Shown here one piece after another: positions 52,422-59,527 of a stretch of 64,000 nt of DNA. Under the pieces are notes generated by a model. It did not search any database. It worked only from the letters and a program-made list of their open reading frames with translations, and was not told the origin of the DNA. The DNA is taken from NCBI GenBank assembly GCA_945891385.1, contig CAMDDJ010000003.1, positions 60,178 through 124,177 on the forward strand. Direction: 5' to 3'. The DNA comes from Candidatus Kuenenia stuttgartensis (GTDB lineage: Bacteria; Planctomycetota; Planctomycetia; Pirellulales; UBA1268). Made by a program: the position numbers and the translations under genes. The stretch's first letter is position 1, and each line of letters starts with the position of its first letter.

Positions 52422-53719
52422 CCGCCACGGCAGCAGGAACAGCGACGACGCTCGCGTTGGTGGGGGCCACCCACCGCACCATGCCGCTTGAATTGCGAGA
52501 GCGGCTCGCCTTCTCGGCTGAGCAGGCGGTTGCCGCCCTGGCCGCGTTCCAGGAGCGGTTTCCAGGCCGCGAGGCGGTGCTGCTCTCGACCTGCAATCGA
52601 GTGGAGTTCTACGCCGCGGGAGAAAACGATCAGCCGGCGCCGACGATGGATGAATTGATCGCCTTCCTGGCCGACCGCCGGGGGATCGATCCGGTGAGAT
52701 TGTCACCGGTGCTCACCCGGCAGAGCGACGAGGCGGTCGTGCAGCATCTGTTTTCGGTGGCGGCAGGGCTCGACAGCATGGTGCTCGGCGAGCCACAGAT
52801 CCTCGGGCAGGTGAAGCAGGCCTGGAGCCTGGCCCAGGAACTGGGGACGAGCGGCCCGCTGACGGCCGGGATGTTTCAGGCAGCGCTGCGCACCGCCAAG
52901 CGGGTGGCCACCGAGACCGCGATCGGCCGTGAACGGACGAGCATCCCAAGCGTGGCTGTGGCCGATTTCGCGGCGGGTGTGTTTGAGCGATTCGATGACA
53001 AACGGGTGCTCTTGCTTGGGGCCGGCAAGATGGCCGCCGAAACCCTTCGCTATCTGCGGGAGGCGGGCACCCGGGAGGTGACGGTGCTCAACCGCACGGC
53101 CAGCCGAGCGGTCGAACTGGCGGCCCGGCTCGGCGCGCGACCGGGGACCTTTCTGGATCTCGGAGTCGAGTTGGCCGCCGCCGACCTGGTGGTGAGCACG
53201 ACCGGGGCGTCTGAGCCGGTGGTTTCCCAGGACTTCTTCGCCCAACTCGAGCCGGCCCGGCACGGGCGACCGCTCGTCGTGCTCGATCTGGCAGTTCCGC
53301 GGGACTTCGATCCGCGGATCGGAGATCGGCCGGGCGTGTGGCTCTATTCCGTGGACGATTTGGTGGCCGCCTGCGATGCCAATCGCAAGAGCCGGCAGCG
53401 GGAGATGCCGGCGGCTCTGGCCATCATCGAGGAAGAGACCCTGCGATTCATGGGCGACATGCACCACCGGACGACCGCGCCCGTGATCGAGCAGTTGCGA
53501 GCGGGTTGGAACGAGACCGGCGCAGCCGAACTCGACCGGCTCTTTCGCCGCTTGCCCGGCCTAGGAGACGCTGAACGGGACGAGATTCGGCAGGCCTTCG
53601 AGCGGTACGCCGCGAAACTGCTGCACCCGCCGCTCGTGTCGCTGCGGACCGAGAGCCGTTCGGGACCGCCGCACGGATTGCTCGACGCCCTTCGCCGGCT
53701 GTTCCAACTCGGAGAGTAA
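52418..53719 (+). CDS. hemA: Glutamyl-tRNA reductase
   Basis: A 433-residue enzyme making glutamate-1-semialdehyde, the first step of the C5 heme pathway. Signatures: the catalytic Cys in LLSTCNRVEFYA, SVAAGLDSMVLGEPQILGQVKQAW, and the NADPH-binding loop VLLLGAGKMAAETLRYL, followed by VLNRTASRAVELAARLGA. The C-terminal helical dimerisation domain is complete. Start ATG 52418 overlaps the HemX-like gene (ATGA). Ends 6 bp from the convergent H1-like gene. Confidence 0.95.
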   Translation: MTATAAGTATTLALVGATHRTMPLELRERLAFSAEQAVAALAAFQERFPGREAVLLSTCNRVEFYAAGENDQPAPTMDELIAFLADRRGIDPVRLSPVLTRQSDEAVVQHLFSVAAGLDSMVLGEPQILGQVKQAWSLAQELGTSGPLTAGMFQAALRTAKRVATETAIGRERTSIPSVAVADFAAGVFERFDDKRVLLLGAGKMAAETLRYLREAGTREVTVLNRTASRAVELAARLGARPGTFLDLGVELAAADLVVSTTGASEPVVSQDFFAQLEPARHGRPLVVLDLAVPRDFDPRIGDRPGVWLYSVDDLVAACDANRKSRQREMPAALAIIEEETLRFMGDMHHRTTAPVIEQLRAGWNETGAAELDRLFRRLPGLGDAERDEIRQAFERYAAKLLHPPLVSLRTESRSGPPHGLLDALRRLFQLGE

Positions 53720-53725
53720 CTGCCG

Positions 53726-54430
53726 TCACCGGCCGTCGCGGCGTGCTTGCTTTCGCTTGCCCGACACGAGGTCATGGCCGCGGCGTCTGGTCGAGAGGCC
53801 GTCGAGCTTCAGCTGGGCGCGGGTGGCGGAAGCCTTGGCTGTGCGTTGCTTCTTGGGGTCGTAGCCGATCGCCTGGCCACTTGCCGTGGTCGCGACCGCC
53901 TTGCGAGCGCCGGCCTGTCGGGCCTTTTTCGACGGTGTCGGCTTGGCTGGAGCCGGGCCGGCAGCGGCGGCTTTTTTCTTCGTGTCGGCCACGCGGGCGG
54001 CGGACTTCTTCCGCGCGGGCTTCGGTGCAGCCTTCTTCACCGCCTTGGCTGCCGGCTTCGCCGGGCCGGCCCCCGTGGCGGCCCGCTCCATCGACGCGAC
54101 CGCCTGGTTCACCGCTTCGGCCGCTTCCGCGATGCGGGCTTCAATCCGCTTGACGGCCGCAGCGAAGAGTTCCGACTTGTCGAGCGAACGAGTGTTGGCC
54201 TGGTCAGCGTGACTGGCAGTCCGCTTGGTGGCCATCGTCTGCCGCTTGAAGAGATCCTGCCATTTGTTGCGGAGGGTGCGGGCCTTTGCCAACGTAGCCT
54301 GCAGCTGCTTCTGAGTGGCTTCGGCGAGCGATCGGCCGACACTGCTGTCAAGGATCCGCCTCTCTGCCTGAGTCAGGAGGGACTGGGAATCACTGACAGA
54401 GGTTCGCGGGCTGCGGGATGACTTGGCCAT
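53726..54430 (-). CDS. Histone H1-like lysine/alanine-rich protein
   Basis: A 234-residue basic protein. The first 110 residues are helical with a coiled-coil tendency (EATQKQLQATLAKARTLRNKWQDLF). From about residue 115 it becomes a Lys/Ala/Pro repeat tail (KPAAKAVKKAAPKPARKKSAAR, and later KPTPSKKARQAGARK), as in H1-like nucleoid proteins. The end RRRGHDLVSGKRKQARRDGR is also strongly basic. It probably binds DNA or RNA non-specifically. Convergent with hemA and separated from it by 6 bp. Confidence 0.8.
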   Translation of the reverse strand: MAKSSRSPRTSVSDSQSLLTQAERRILDSSVGRSLAEATQKQLQATLAKARTLRNKWQDLFKRQTMATKRTASHADQANTRSLDKSELFAAAVKRIEARIAEAAEAVNQAVASMERAATGAGPAKPAAKAVKKAAPKPARKKSAARVADTKKKAAAAGPAPAKPTPSKKARQAGARKAVATTASGQAIGYDPKKQRTAKASATRAQLKLDGLSTRRRGHDLVSGKRKQARRDGR

Positions 54431-54762
54431 TGGGGGTGAGATGCTCCGAGTGAGAGGGACCGTGAGGCACCGCCGCGTTGAGCGGGCGTATCACTCGTCG
54501 GACGGTGGACCCATGCGAGCCATTCCCGCACGCTTCTGTGGCCGACCGACGAGATGCGTTCAGTCTATCGTCTCGGGCAACCTTGCCGGTGCAGAGATTT
54601 CCGACAGCGCGAGGTTGCAAAACACGGTGCCACCAACGACGCATGATCGGACGCGAAAAACTTGTCACACGGTTTTGGCAAACGTATGTTGGCAGCATTG
54701 GTCGCAGGGCGGCATCGACGCCCGCCCGTTCCTGCCCGCGAGGCCCCGGATTTCCTCTGACC
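54431..54762 (+). other. 332-bp upstream region of the cbb3 oxidase operon
   Basis: Non-coding region between divergent genes, with a promoter-like sequence near 54662-54690. I did not find an FNR/ANR-type TTGAT-N4-ATCAA box. Leader GC content is lower than in the genes. Confidence 0.5.
54662..54690 (+). promoter_or_regulatory. Putative sigma-70-type promoter of the cbb3 oxidase operon
   Basis: TTGTCA (54662-54667) and TATGTT (54685-54690) with a spacer of exactly 17 bp, about 70 bp upstream of the first start codon at 54763. Confidence 0.5.
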
Positions 54763-56043
54763 ATGCTTTCGGGATCGCTCCTGCCACTTCAACGCGTCGC
54801 CTTGCCAATCCTGTTCCTTCTGGCCTGCGGCTGCTCTCGGCTTCCGGATTCGACCTATACCCTGCGGGCCGACGCCGATCGTCTGGAATTGCCCGAAAAG
54901 CACCGGCGGCAGATCGCGGCCTATCTGTCTCTGTTCCACGGCACGCCGGCCAATCCCCGGATGGCCGAGGTGAACGAGGACGCCGTCGAGCAGGCAGTCG
55001 AGGCCCGCGACGCTGCCGGCGAGGAGGCTGCCGATGCGGAGGCCGAGGGAACCGCCGCCGGCAGCACGCAGTCGGCAGGTGAGTCGGGTGTGTTCCGGAT
55101 CGCGGGGGGCGATCGGCCAGGCTTCGATCGGATGCACCTGCAACTGGGTCGACAGGTCTACACGGCCCAGTGCGCCGGCTGCCACGGCACGACCGGCGAC
55201 GGCAAGGGGCCTGCGGGTGGCCACCTCAATCCGCCGCCACGGGATTATCGCAATGGCGTCTTCAAGTTCACCTCGACACCGCGGGGTTCGAAGCCCCGGC
55301 GGGACGATCTGCGGCGCATCCTCAAATACGGCGCCAAGGGAACGAGCATGCCGGCGTTCCGCTTTCTCCCCGAAGAGGAGCGGGAGGCCGTGATCGACTA
55401 CGTGATGGTCTTGGCCTCCCGCGGCCAACTCGAACTCGACCTGATTCGTGAGGCGGAGACGGAACTGGACGAGGAGGACGACTTCGATCCGGAGGTGGTC
55501 GCCGAATACGTTACCGACATCGCCGATTCCTGGGGCCGGGCCGAAGACGAATTGGTGCGGCCGCTCACGGTCAATCCGCCTCGGACCGAGGAGACAATCC
55601 AGCAGGGAGCCGTCGCCTTCGCCGAATTCTCTTGCATCAAGTGCCATGGTCCCGATGCCCGCGGCAGCAAGTCGGCCGACGTGGGGCAGGACATCTGGGG
55701 GCGGACGGCTTATCCGGCGAACCTCGCGATGGGGATGCTCCACGGCGGCCGACGGCCGATCGACATCTATCGGCGGATCTACTCCGGCATCAACGGCACG
55801 CCGATGCCTTCCTCGAAGGATCCCAACACAGCCATTGCCGAGACGCCCGAGGAACGGTCGGACAGGATTTGGCACCTCGTCCATTTCGTCACGGCGGTCA
55901 TCGAGGGCAATCGGGTGCCACCCGATTGCCAGGAAGCGATCTACGACGTGCTCCAGAAGCAGGCGTCTCCCCCCGTCAAGGATGCGGCCTTCCTTTGGGA
56001 CAGCGGCCCGGCGGGATTTGTCGTCGCGGAGGACCGGCAGTGA
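54763..56043 (+). CDS. Diheme cytochrome c lipoprotein of the cbb3 operon (possible CcoP substitute)
   Basis: A 426-residue predicted lipoprotein (hydrophobic ALPILFLLAC, lipidated C22 of LLAC). An acidic Asp/Glu/Ala-rich linker (residues about 60-110) leads to two cytochrome c domains: heme site 1 CAGCH (about residue 136, axial Met region GTSMPAFRF) and heme site 2 CIKCH (about residue 290, GTPMPSS). Two heme c domains match the content of CcoP (which has two), but the anchor is lipid, not a CcoP-type membrane helix. It is the first gene of the oxidase operon and overlaps the following gene (GTGA). The lipoprotein assignment is stronger than the CcoP-equivalence, which is inference. Confidence 0.85.
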   Translation: MLSGSLLPLQRVALPILFLLACGCSRLPDSTYTLRADADRLELPEKHRRQIAAYLSLFHGTPANPRMAEVNEDAVEQAVEARDAAGEEAADAEAEGTAAGSTQSAGESGVFRIAGGDRPGFDRMHLQLGRQVYTAQCAGCHGTTGDGKGPAGGHLNPPPRDYRNGVFKFTSTPRGSKPRRDDLRRILKYGAKGTSMPAFRFLPEEEREAVIDYVMVLASRGQLELDLIREAETELDEEDDFDPEVVAEYVTDIADSWGRAEDELVRPLTVNPPRTEETIQQGAVAFAEFSCIKCHGPDARGSKSADVGQDIWGRTAYPANLAMGMLHGGRRPIDIYRRIYSGINGTPMPSSKDPNTAIAETPEERSDRIWHLVHFVTAVIEGNRVPPDCQEAIYDVLQKQASPPVKDAAFLWDSGPAGFVVAEDRQ

Positions 56044-56684
56044 GCGGCACCAGCATCGCAGAACGTGAGGCCAGGCTGGCCCAGATCCAGGAAGAGGCGG
56101 CTCGGTTGCAGGCGGAGATCGATGCCGAGCAATTTGGCCGTGTGGCTGGTGAATGGGCCCGCCGCGGCTACTACCTCACCTACCACGCCACGGCCGGCTT
56201 CTTTCTCGGCATGGTCGGCGCGCTTGTGAGTCTGATGTTCAACATTATCGGTGCGAGCCTGGCGGGCAAGGATCCACTCCAGATCATCCGTGTCTATCTC
56301 ACGTTCGGGATGGGTGAGAAGGCGCTCGACCCCGCCTTCGAGAACGGTCTGGCGCTCGCCATGGGCTGTGTGCTCTACATCGCCACCGGCATGCTTTTGG
56401 GCATCGTTTTCCAGGTCGTGCTCTCGCGGTATGCCGCCCAGGGCGGGCTGGCGGCCCGACTCGTCTGGGCGACGGTGGTCGCCGTGGCGATCTGGCTCGT
56501 GAACTTCTACTGCCTGATTTCCTGGATCCAGCCCGTGCTCTTCGGCGGCAACTGGATCGTCGACAACCGACACCTGCCCTGGTGGGTGGCATTGGCAACC
56601 CACTTGGTGTTCGGCTGGACGATGGCCCTGATCTACCCCTGGGGCGAATTCCGTCCCTATCGCCCGCAGACGGAGCATGCATGA
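56040..56684 (+). CDS. cbb3-operon membrane protein of unknown function
   Basis: A 214-residue protein. A charged N-terminal helix (AEREARLAQIQEEAARLQAEI, coiled-coil-like) is followed by four or five membrane helices (YHATAGFFLGMVGALVSLMF, LALAMGCVLYIATGMLLGIVF, ARLVWATVVAVAIWLVNFYC and HLVFGWTMALIYPWG). I do not recognise the family. GTG 56040 overlaps the diheme gene's stop and the end overlaps ccoN (ATGA), so the three genes are translated as a block. Probably a structural or assembly subunit of the oxidase. Confidence 0.75.
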   Translation: MSGTSIAEREARLAQIQEEAARLQAEIDAEQFGRVAGEWARRGYYLTYHATAGFFLGMVGALVSLMFNIIGASLAGKDPLQIIRVYLTFGMGEKALDPAFENGLALAMGCVLYIATGMLLGIVFQVVLSRYAAQGGLAARLVWATVVAVAIWLVNFYCLISWIQPVLFGGNWIVDNRHLPWWVALATHLVFGWTMALIYPWGEFRPYRPQTEHA

Positions 56685-58168
56685 AACCCGCTGCCGCTGC
56701 CGTCGCCGAGGCGACGGTTCCCGCTCACGACGACCTCGTCGACGAGTCGATCGTGATGGCCCATTTCGTGGCCGGACTCGTGTTCCTCACGATCTCGATG
56801 CTGGCGGGCATTCTGATGGCCCTCCAGCTGGTGCACTGGAATCCCCTCAAGGGGGTCGAGTTGCTCTCGCCCGGTCGCTGGCGAATGGTCCACACCAATG
56901 CGGTCGCCTACGGCTTCCTGGCCAACGCGTTTCTGGGATCGCTCAACTGGGCGGTGCCGCGGATGACCTTTCATCCTGTCGCCAGCCGGGCCCTCAACTG
57001 GTTCATCTTCTGGGCCTGGCAGGTGATCGTGGCAGCGGCTGCGGTCGGGATCATCATCGGTCCGTCGCTCCAGGATCAGGTATGGGTGATGAATCTCGCC
57101 CGCGACTGGCATGTGCCGATGAGCCTCGGGGCCCAGGGGCTCGAGTGGGGTGAGACGCCGTTCTGGATCGATCCGGTGGCGCTGCTCGGCCTGGCCCTGG
57201 TGGCGGTCAACTTCATGGTGCCGATCGCGAAGAGCAAGGGGCCGATGTACGTCGCCCTCTGGTACTTCATGGCGGCGTTCGTCTGGACCTTCCTGACGTA
57301 CGCGATGGGCAATCTCTTGCCGGAATACACCGTGGGCGGCACGAGCGCGGGTGCGATCGGAGGCCTCTTCATCCACGACCTCGTGGGCCTGTTCGTCACG
57401 CCCCTGGGCTGGGGGCTGATGTATTACTTCGTGCCCATCCTGCTCCAGAAGCCGGTCTGGAGCCACGGTCTGTCGCTCGTCGGCTTCTGGGGGCTCGCCT
57501 TCTTCTATCCGCTGCAGGGCATCCACCATTTCCTCTACACGCCGATCCCGATGTTTCTCCAATACGGTGCGGTGATCTCCACCATCGCCGTGGAACTGGT
57601 GGTGGCCACGGTGGTGATCAACTTCTTCGGCACGCTGGCCGGTCGGAGCAGCGCCTTCGTGACGAATCTGCCGATCCGCTACTTCTATACAGGCATGGTC
57701 TTTTACTTCATCACCTGCTTCCAGTGCGCCCTCCAGGTGACCCTCACCTTCCAGAAGCTGATCCATTTCACCGACTGGGTCGTGGGCCACGCCCATCTCG
57801 TGATGTTCGGAGTCTTCAGCCTGTGGCTGTTCGGGATCATGACCTACCTCATTCCCCGGATCCTGCGGCGGCCATGGTGGAGCCACACGCTCTGCGTCTA
57901 CCACTATTGGCTGTCGGCCGGCGGCCTGTTCGTGATGTTCCTCGACCTCACGCTCGCCGGCGTGTTCCAGGGCTACTACTGGGCCTCGCTCCAGCCGTGG
58001 GACGTCTCCACGATCGGGTCCCAGCCGTTCTGGATCGTGCGGGTGTTCGCCGGACTGACGATGTTCGCCGGGCTACTCTGCTTTCTGTTCAATCTCTGGA
58101 TGACCTGGCGGGGCGCCGAATCGACGGCCGCCGCAGCCCTGCCGGCTCGGGGGGCGGTGCCGGCCTAG
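56681..58168 (+). CDS. ccoN: cbb3-type cytochrome c oxidase subunit I
   Basis: A 495-residue heme-copper oxidase subunit with 12 helices. Ligands can be assigned by alignment with the family: low-spin heme His in VHTNAVAYGF and the pair GHAHLVMF; CuB ligands in FIHDLVGLF and GIHHFLYT; the crosslinked Tyr six residues before that HH pair (FFYPLQGIHH). All active-site residues are present. It lacks the extra membrane segments of some fused forms and resembles the alphaproteobacterial enzymes. Starts at ATG 56681 within an ATGA overlap. Confidence 0.95.
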   Translation: MKPAAAAVAEATVPAHDDLVDESIVMAHFVAGLVFLTISMLAGILMALQLVHWNPLKGVELLSPGRWRMVHTNAVAYGFLANAFLGSLNWAVPRMTFHPVASRALNWFIFWAWQVIVAAAAVGIIIGPSLQDQVWVMNLARDWHVPMSLGAQGLEWGETPFWIDPVALLGLALVAVNFMVPIAKSKGPMYVALWYFMAAFVWTFLTYAMGNLLPEYTVGGTSAGAIGGLFIHDLVGLFVTPLGWGLMYYFVPILLQKPVWSHGLSLVGFWGLAFFYPLQGIHHFLYTPIPMFLQYGAVISTIAVELVVATVVINFFGTLAGRSSAFVTNLPIRYFYTGMVFYFITCFQCALQVTLTFQKLIHFTDWVVGHAHLVMFGVFSLWLFGIMTYLIPRILRRPWWSHTLCVYHYWLSAGGLFVMFLDLTLAGVFQGYYWASLQPWDVSTIGSQPFWIVRVFAGLTMFAGLLCFLFNLWMTWRGAESTAAAALPARGAVPA

Positions 58169-58206
58169 GCCGCTGACACGGGTTTTCAACCACCTGGAAT
58201 CGACTG

Positions 58207-58893
58207 ATGTTCGAGAGCAAGGCAGGCATCTTCTTCATCGCCGGAGTCGGCTTCTTCGTGCTGGCCTTCCTCGGCAACGGAGTGGTGCCGATGATCATGT
58301 ACAAGGACCGGCCTGAACTCACGGCCGAGGAGTTGGTGGCCGGAGCCCCCGATCCGGACGAGCCGGACGCCTGGAAGGTGCCGCCAAACCGGCGGGTGCT
58401 CGTGCAGTTTCAGGATCTCGCCGAACGGTGGCCGGAGCAGTTCCGGACCGCCTTCGGGGAGCCGACCGCTGAAAAGTGCGCGGAGGCGCTCCGGCTCGGC
58501 CGGCAGATCTACATCGGTGAGGGCTGCTGGCACTGCCACAGCCAATTTGTGCGGCCGGTCTCCAACGAGTCGCTCCGGTATGGACCTGTGTCGCAGTCAC
58601 ACGAATACGACAACGAACTCCAGCGGCCGGTGATGTTCGGAACCCGGCGGGTCGGCCCCGATCTTTCCCGGGAGGGTGGCCGCCGCGGGAACGACTGGCA
58701 TGCCGTCCACTTCTACAAGCCGAACGTCGTGTCGAATCAGTCGCCGATGCCGGAGTATCCCTGGTTCTTCGACGGCGCTCCCGACAAGCCCAACCGCCGG
58801 GGCTTGGCTCTGATCACCTACGTCCAGTGGCTTGGTTCCTGGCTGCCGGACTATCCCTACTACGAGGAACTCGCGGAGGTGACCGGTGAGTAG
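58207..58893 (+). CDS. ccoO: cbb3-type cytochrome c oxidase subunit II (mono-heme)
   Basis: A 228-residue membrane cytochrome c. One N-terminal helix (KAGIFFIAGVGFFVLAFLGNGVVP) and a c-type heme site CWHCH (C97, C100, H101) in GEGCWHCHSQFVRPV, with an axial Met probably in SPMPEYPWFF. It carries electrons from soluble or lipid-anchored cytochromes to CcoN. Its last eight bases overlap the next gene. Confidence 0.94.
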   Translation: MFESKAGIFFIAGVGFFVLAFLGNGVVPMIMYKDRPELTAEELVAGAPDPDEPDAWKVPPNRRVLVQFQDLAERWPEQFRTAFGEPTAEKCAEALRLGRQIYIGEGCWHCHSQFVRPVSNESLRYGPVSQSHEYDNELQRPVMFGTRRVGPDLSREGGRRGNDWHAVHFYKPNVVSNQSPMPEYPWFFDGAPDKPNRRGLALITYVQWLGSWLPDYPYYEELAEVTGE

Positions 58894-59290
58894 TGCGACG
58901 ATCCGTCCGCTGCGTCTCCATTCGGGTCGGCGTGGGCCCGGCGACCCGCCGAGGGAGGGCGGTGAACCGGGAGACAGCGGCCGGGGTCGCGGCGGGATGG
59001 GCCGGCGTCAAGCCTGGATCACGATCGCGATGGCGATCCTGATCCTGATTCCCAGCATGTATGGTTTCGTGGGGAAGTTCATCGAGTTTGTCCACATCTA
59101 TCGAGGAACCGGCGGGGGCGAGTTCGCGGTGGCCCCGATCATGAACTACCTGCTCGCGAGCGCCGGATTCTTCTGCATGCTGCTCTGGGCATCCTGGAAC
59201 GGAATGTTTCGCGATGTCGAGCGGCCGAAGTTCGAATTTCTCGAGAACGAGGCTCGGATCGACGCGGTCAGTCGAGCCCGGCATCCCTGA
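58886..59290 (+). CDS. Small membrane protein of the cbb3 operon, unknown
   Basis: A 134-residue protein. A Gly/Arg-rich cytoplasmic start (GRRGPGDPPREGGEPGDSGR) precedes two helices, AWITIAMAILILIPSMYGFVG and PIMNYLLASAGFFCMLLWASW. The GTG at 58886 overlaps ccoO by eight bases. No family recognised; proteins of this size and place occur in some planctomycete oxidase operons. Confidence 0.7.
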   Translation: MSSATIRPLRLHSGRRGPGDPPREGGEPGDSGRGRGGMGRRQAWITIAMAILILIPSMYGFVGKFIEFVHIYRGTGGGEFAVAPIMNYLLASAGFFCMLLWASWNGMFRDVERPKFEFLENEARIDAVSRARHP

Positions 59291-59313
59291 CGCACATCCG
59301 AGGAGACCCTTCC

Positions 59314-59505
59314 ATGCCCGACGCCTCCCGCCCTGTCGTTGCCGAGGGTACCGCTGCCACCGAGAACCGTTATCACGACTACGTCGGCAACGACATACCC
59401 TGGTATGTGCGGGCGATCTGGATCGGATTCTGGATCTTCGCCGTAACCTATACGATCCGCTTCCTTCTCCCGGCAATGCAGGTGGAGCTCCTGCAGCGGC
59501 CGTGA
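59314..59505 (+). CDS. Small single-helix membrane protein of the cbb3 operon (CcoQ/CcoP-N-like)
   Basis: A 63-residue protein with one helix (RAIWIGFWIFAVTYTIRFLLP) preceded by YHDYVGNDIPWYV, which resembles the first helix of CcoP. It could fill the CcoQ slot or provide the CcoP-like anchor separately from the diheme lipoprotein. A GAGGAG-type SD is present about 12 bp upstream. Function is inference from position. Confidence 0.6.
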   Translation: MPDASRPVVAEGTAATENRYHDYVGNDIPWYVRAIWIGFWIFAVTYTIRFLLPAMQVELLQRP

Positions 59506-59527
59506 GTCACGCTGGTTCGGCGGTGCC

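Noticed and set aside
57440..57560. Apparent loss of a CuB histidine in CcoN (Gly where family has His in the VHFW helix)
   Set aside because: The histidine in that helix is not a CuB ligand. The true ligand lies earlier, in FIHDLVGLF, and the HH pair and Tyr follow at the right spacing, so the site is complete.
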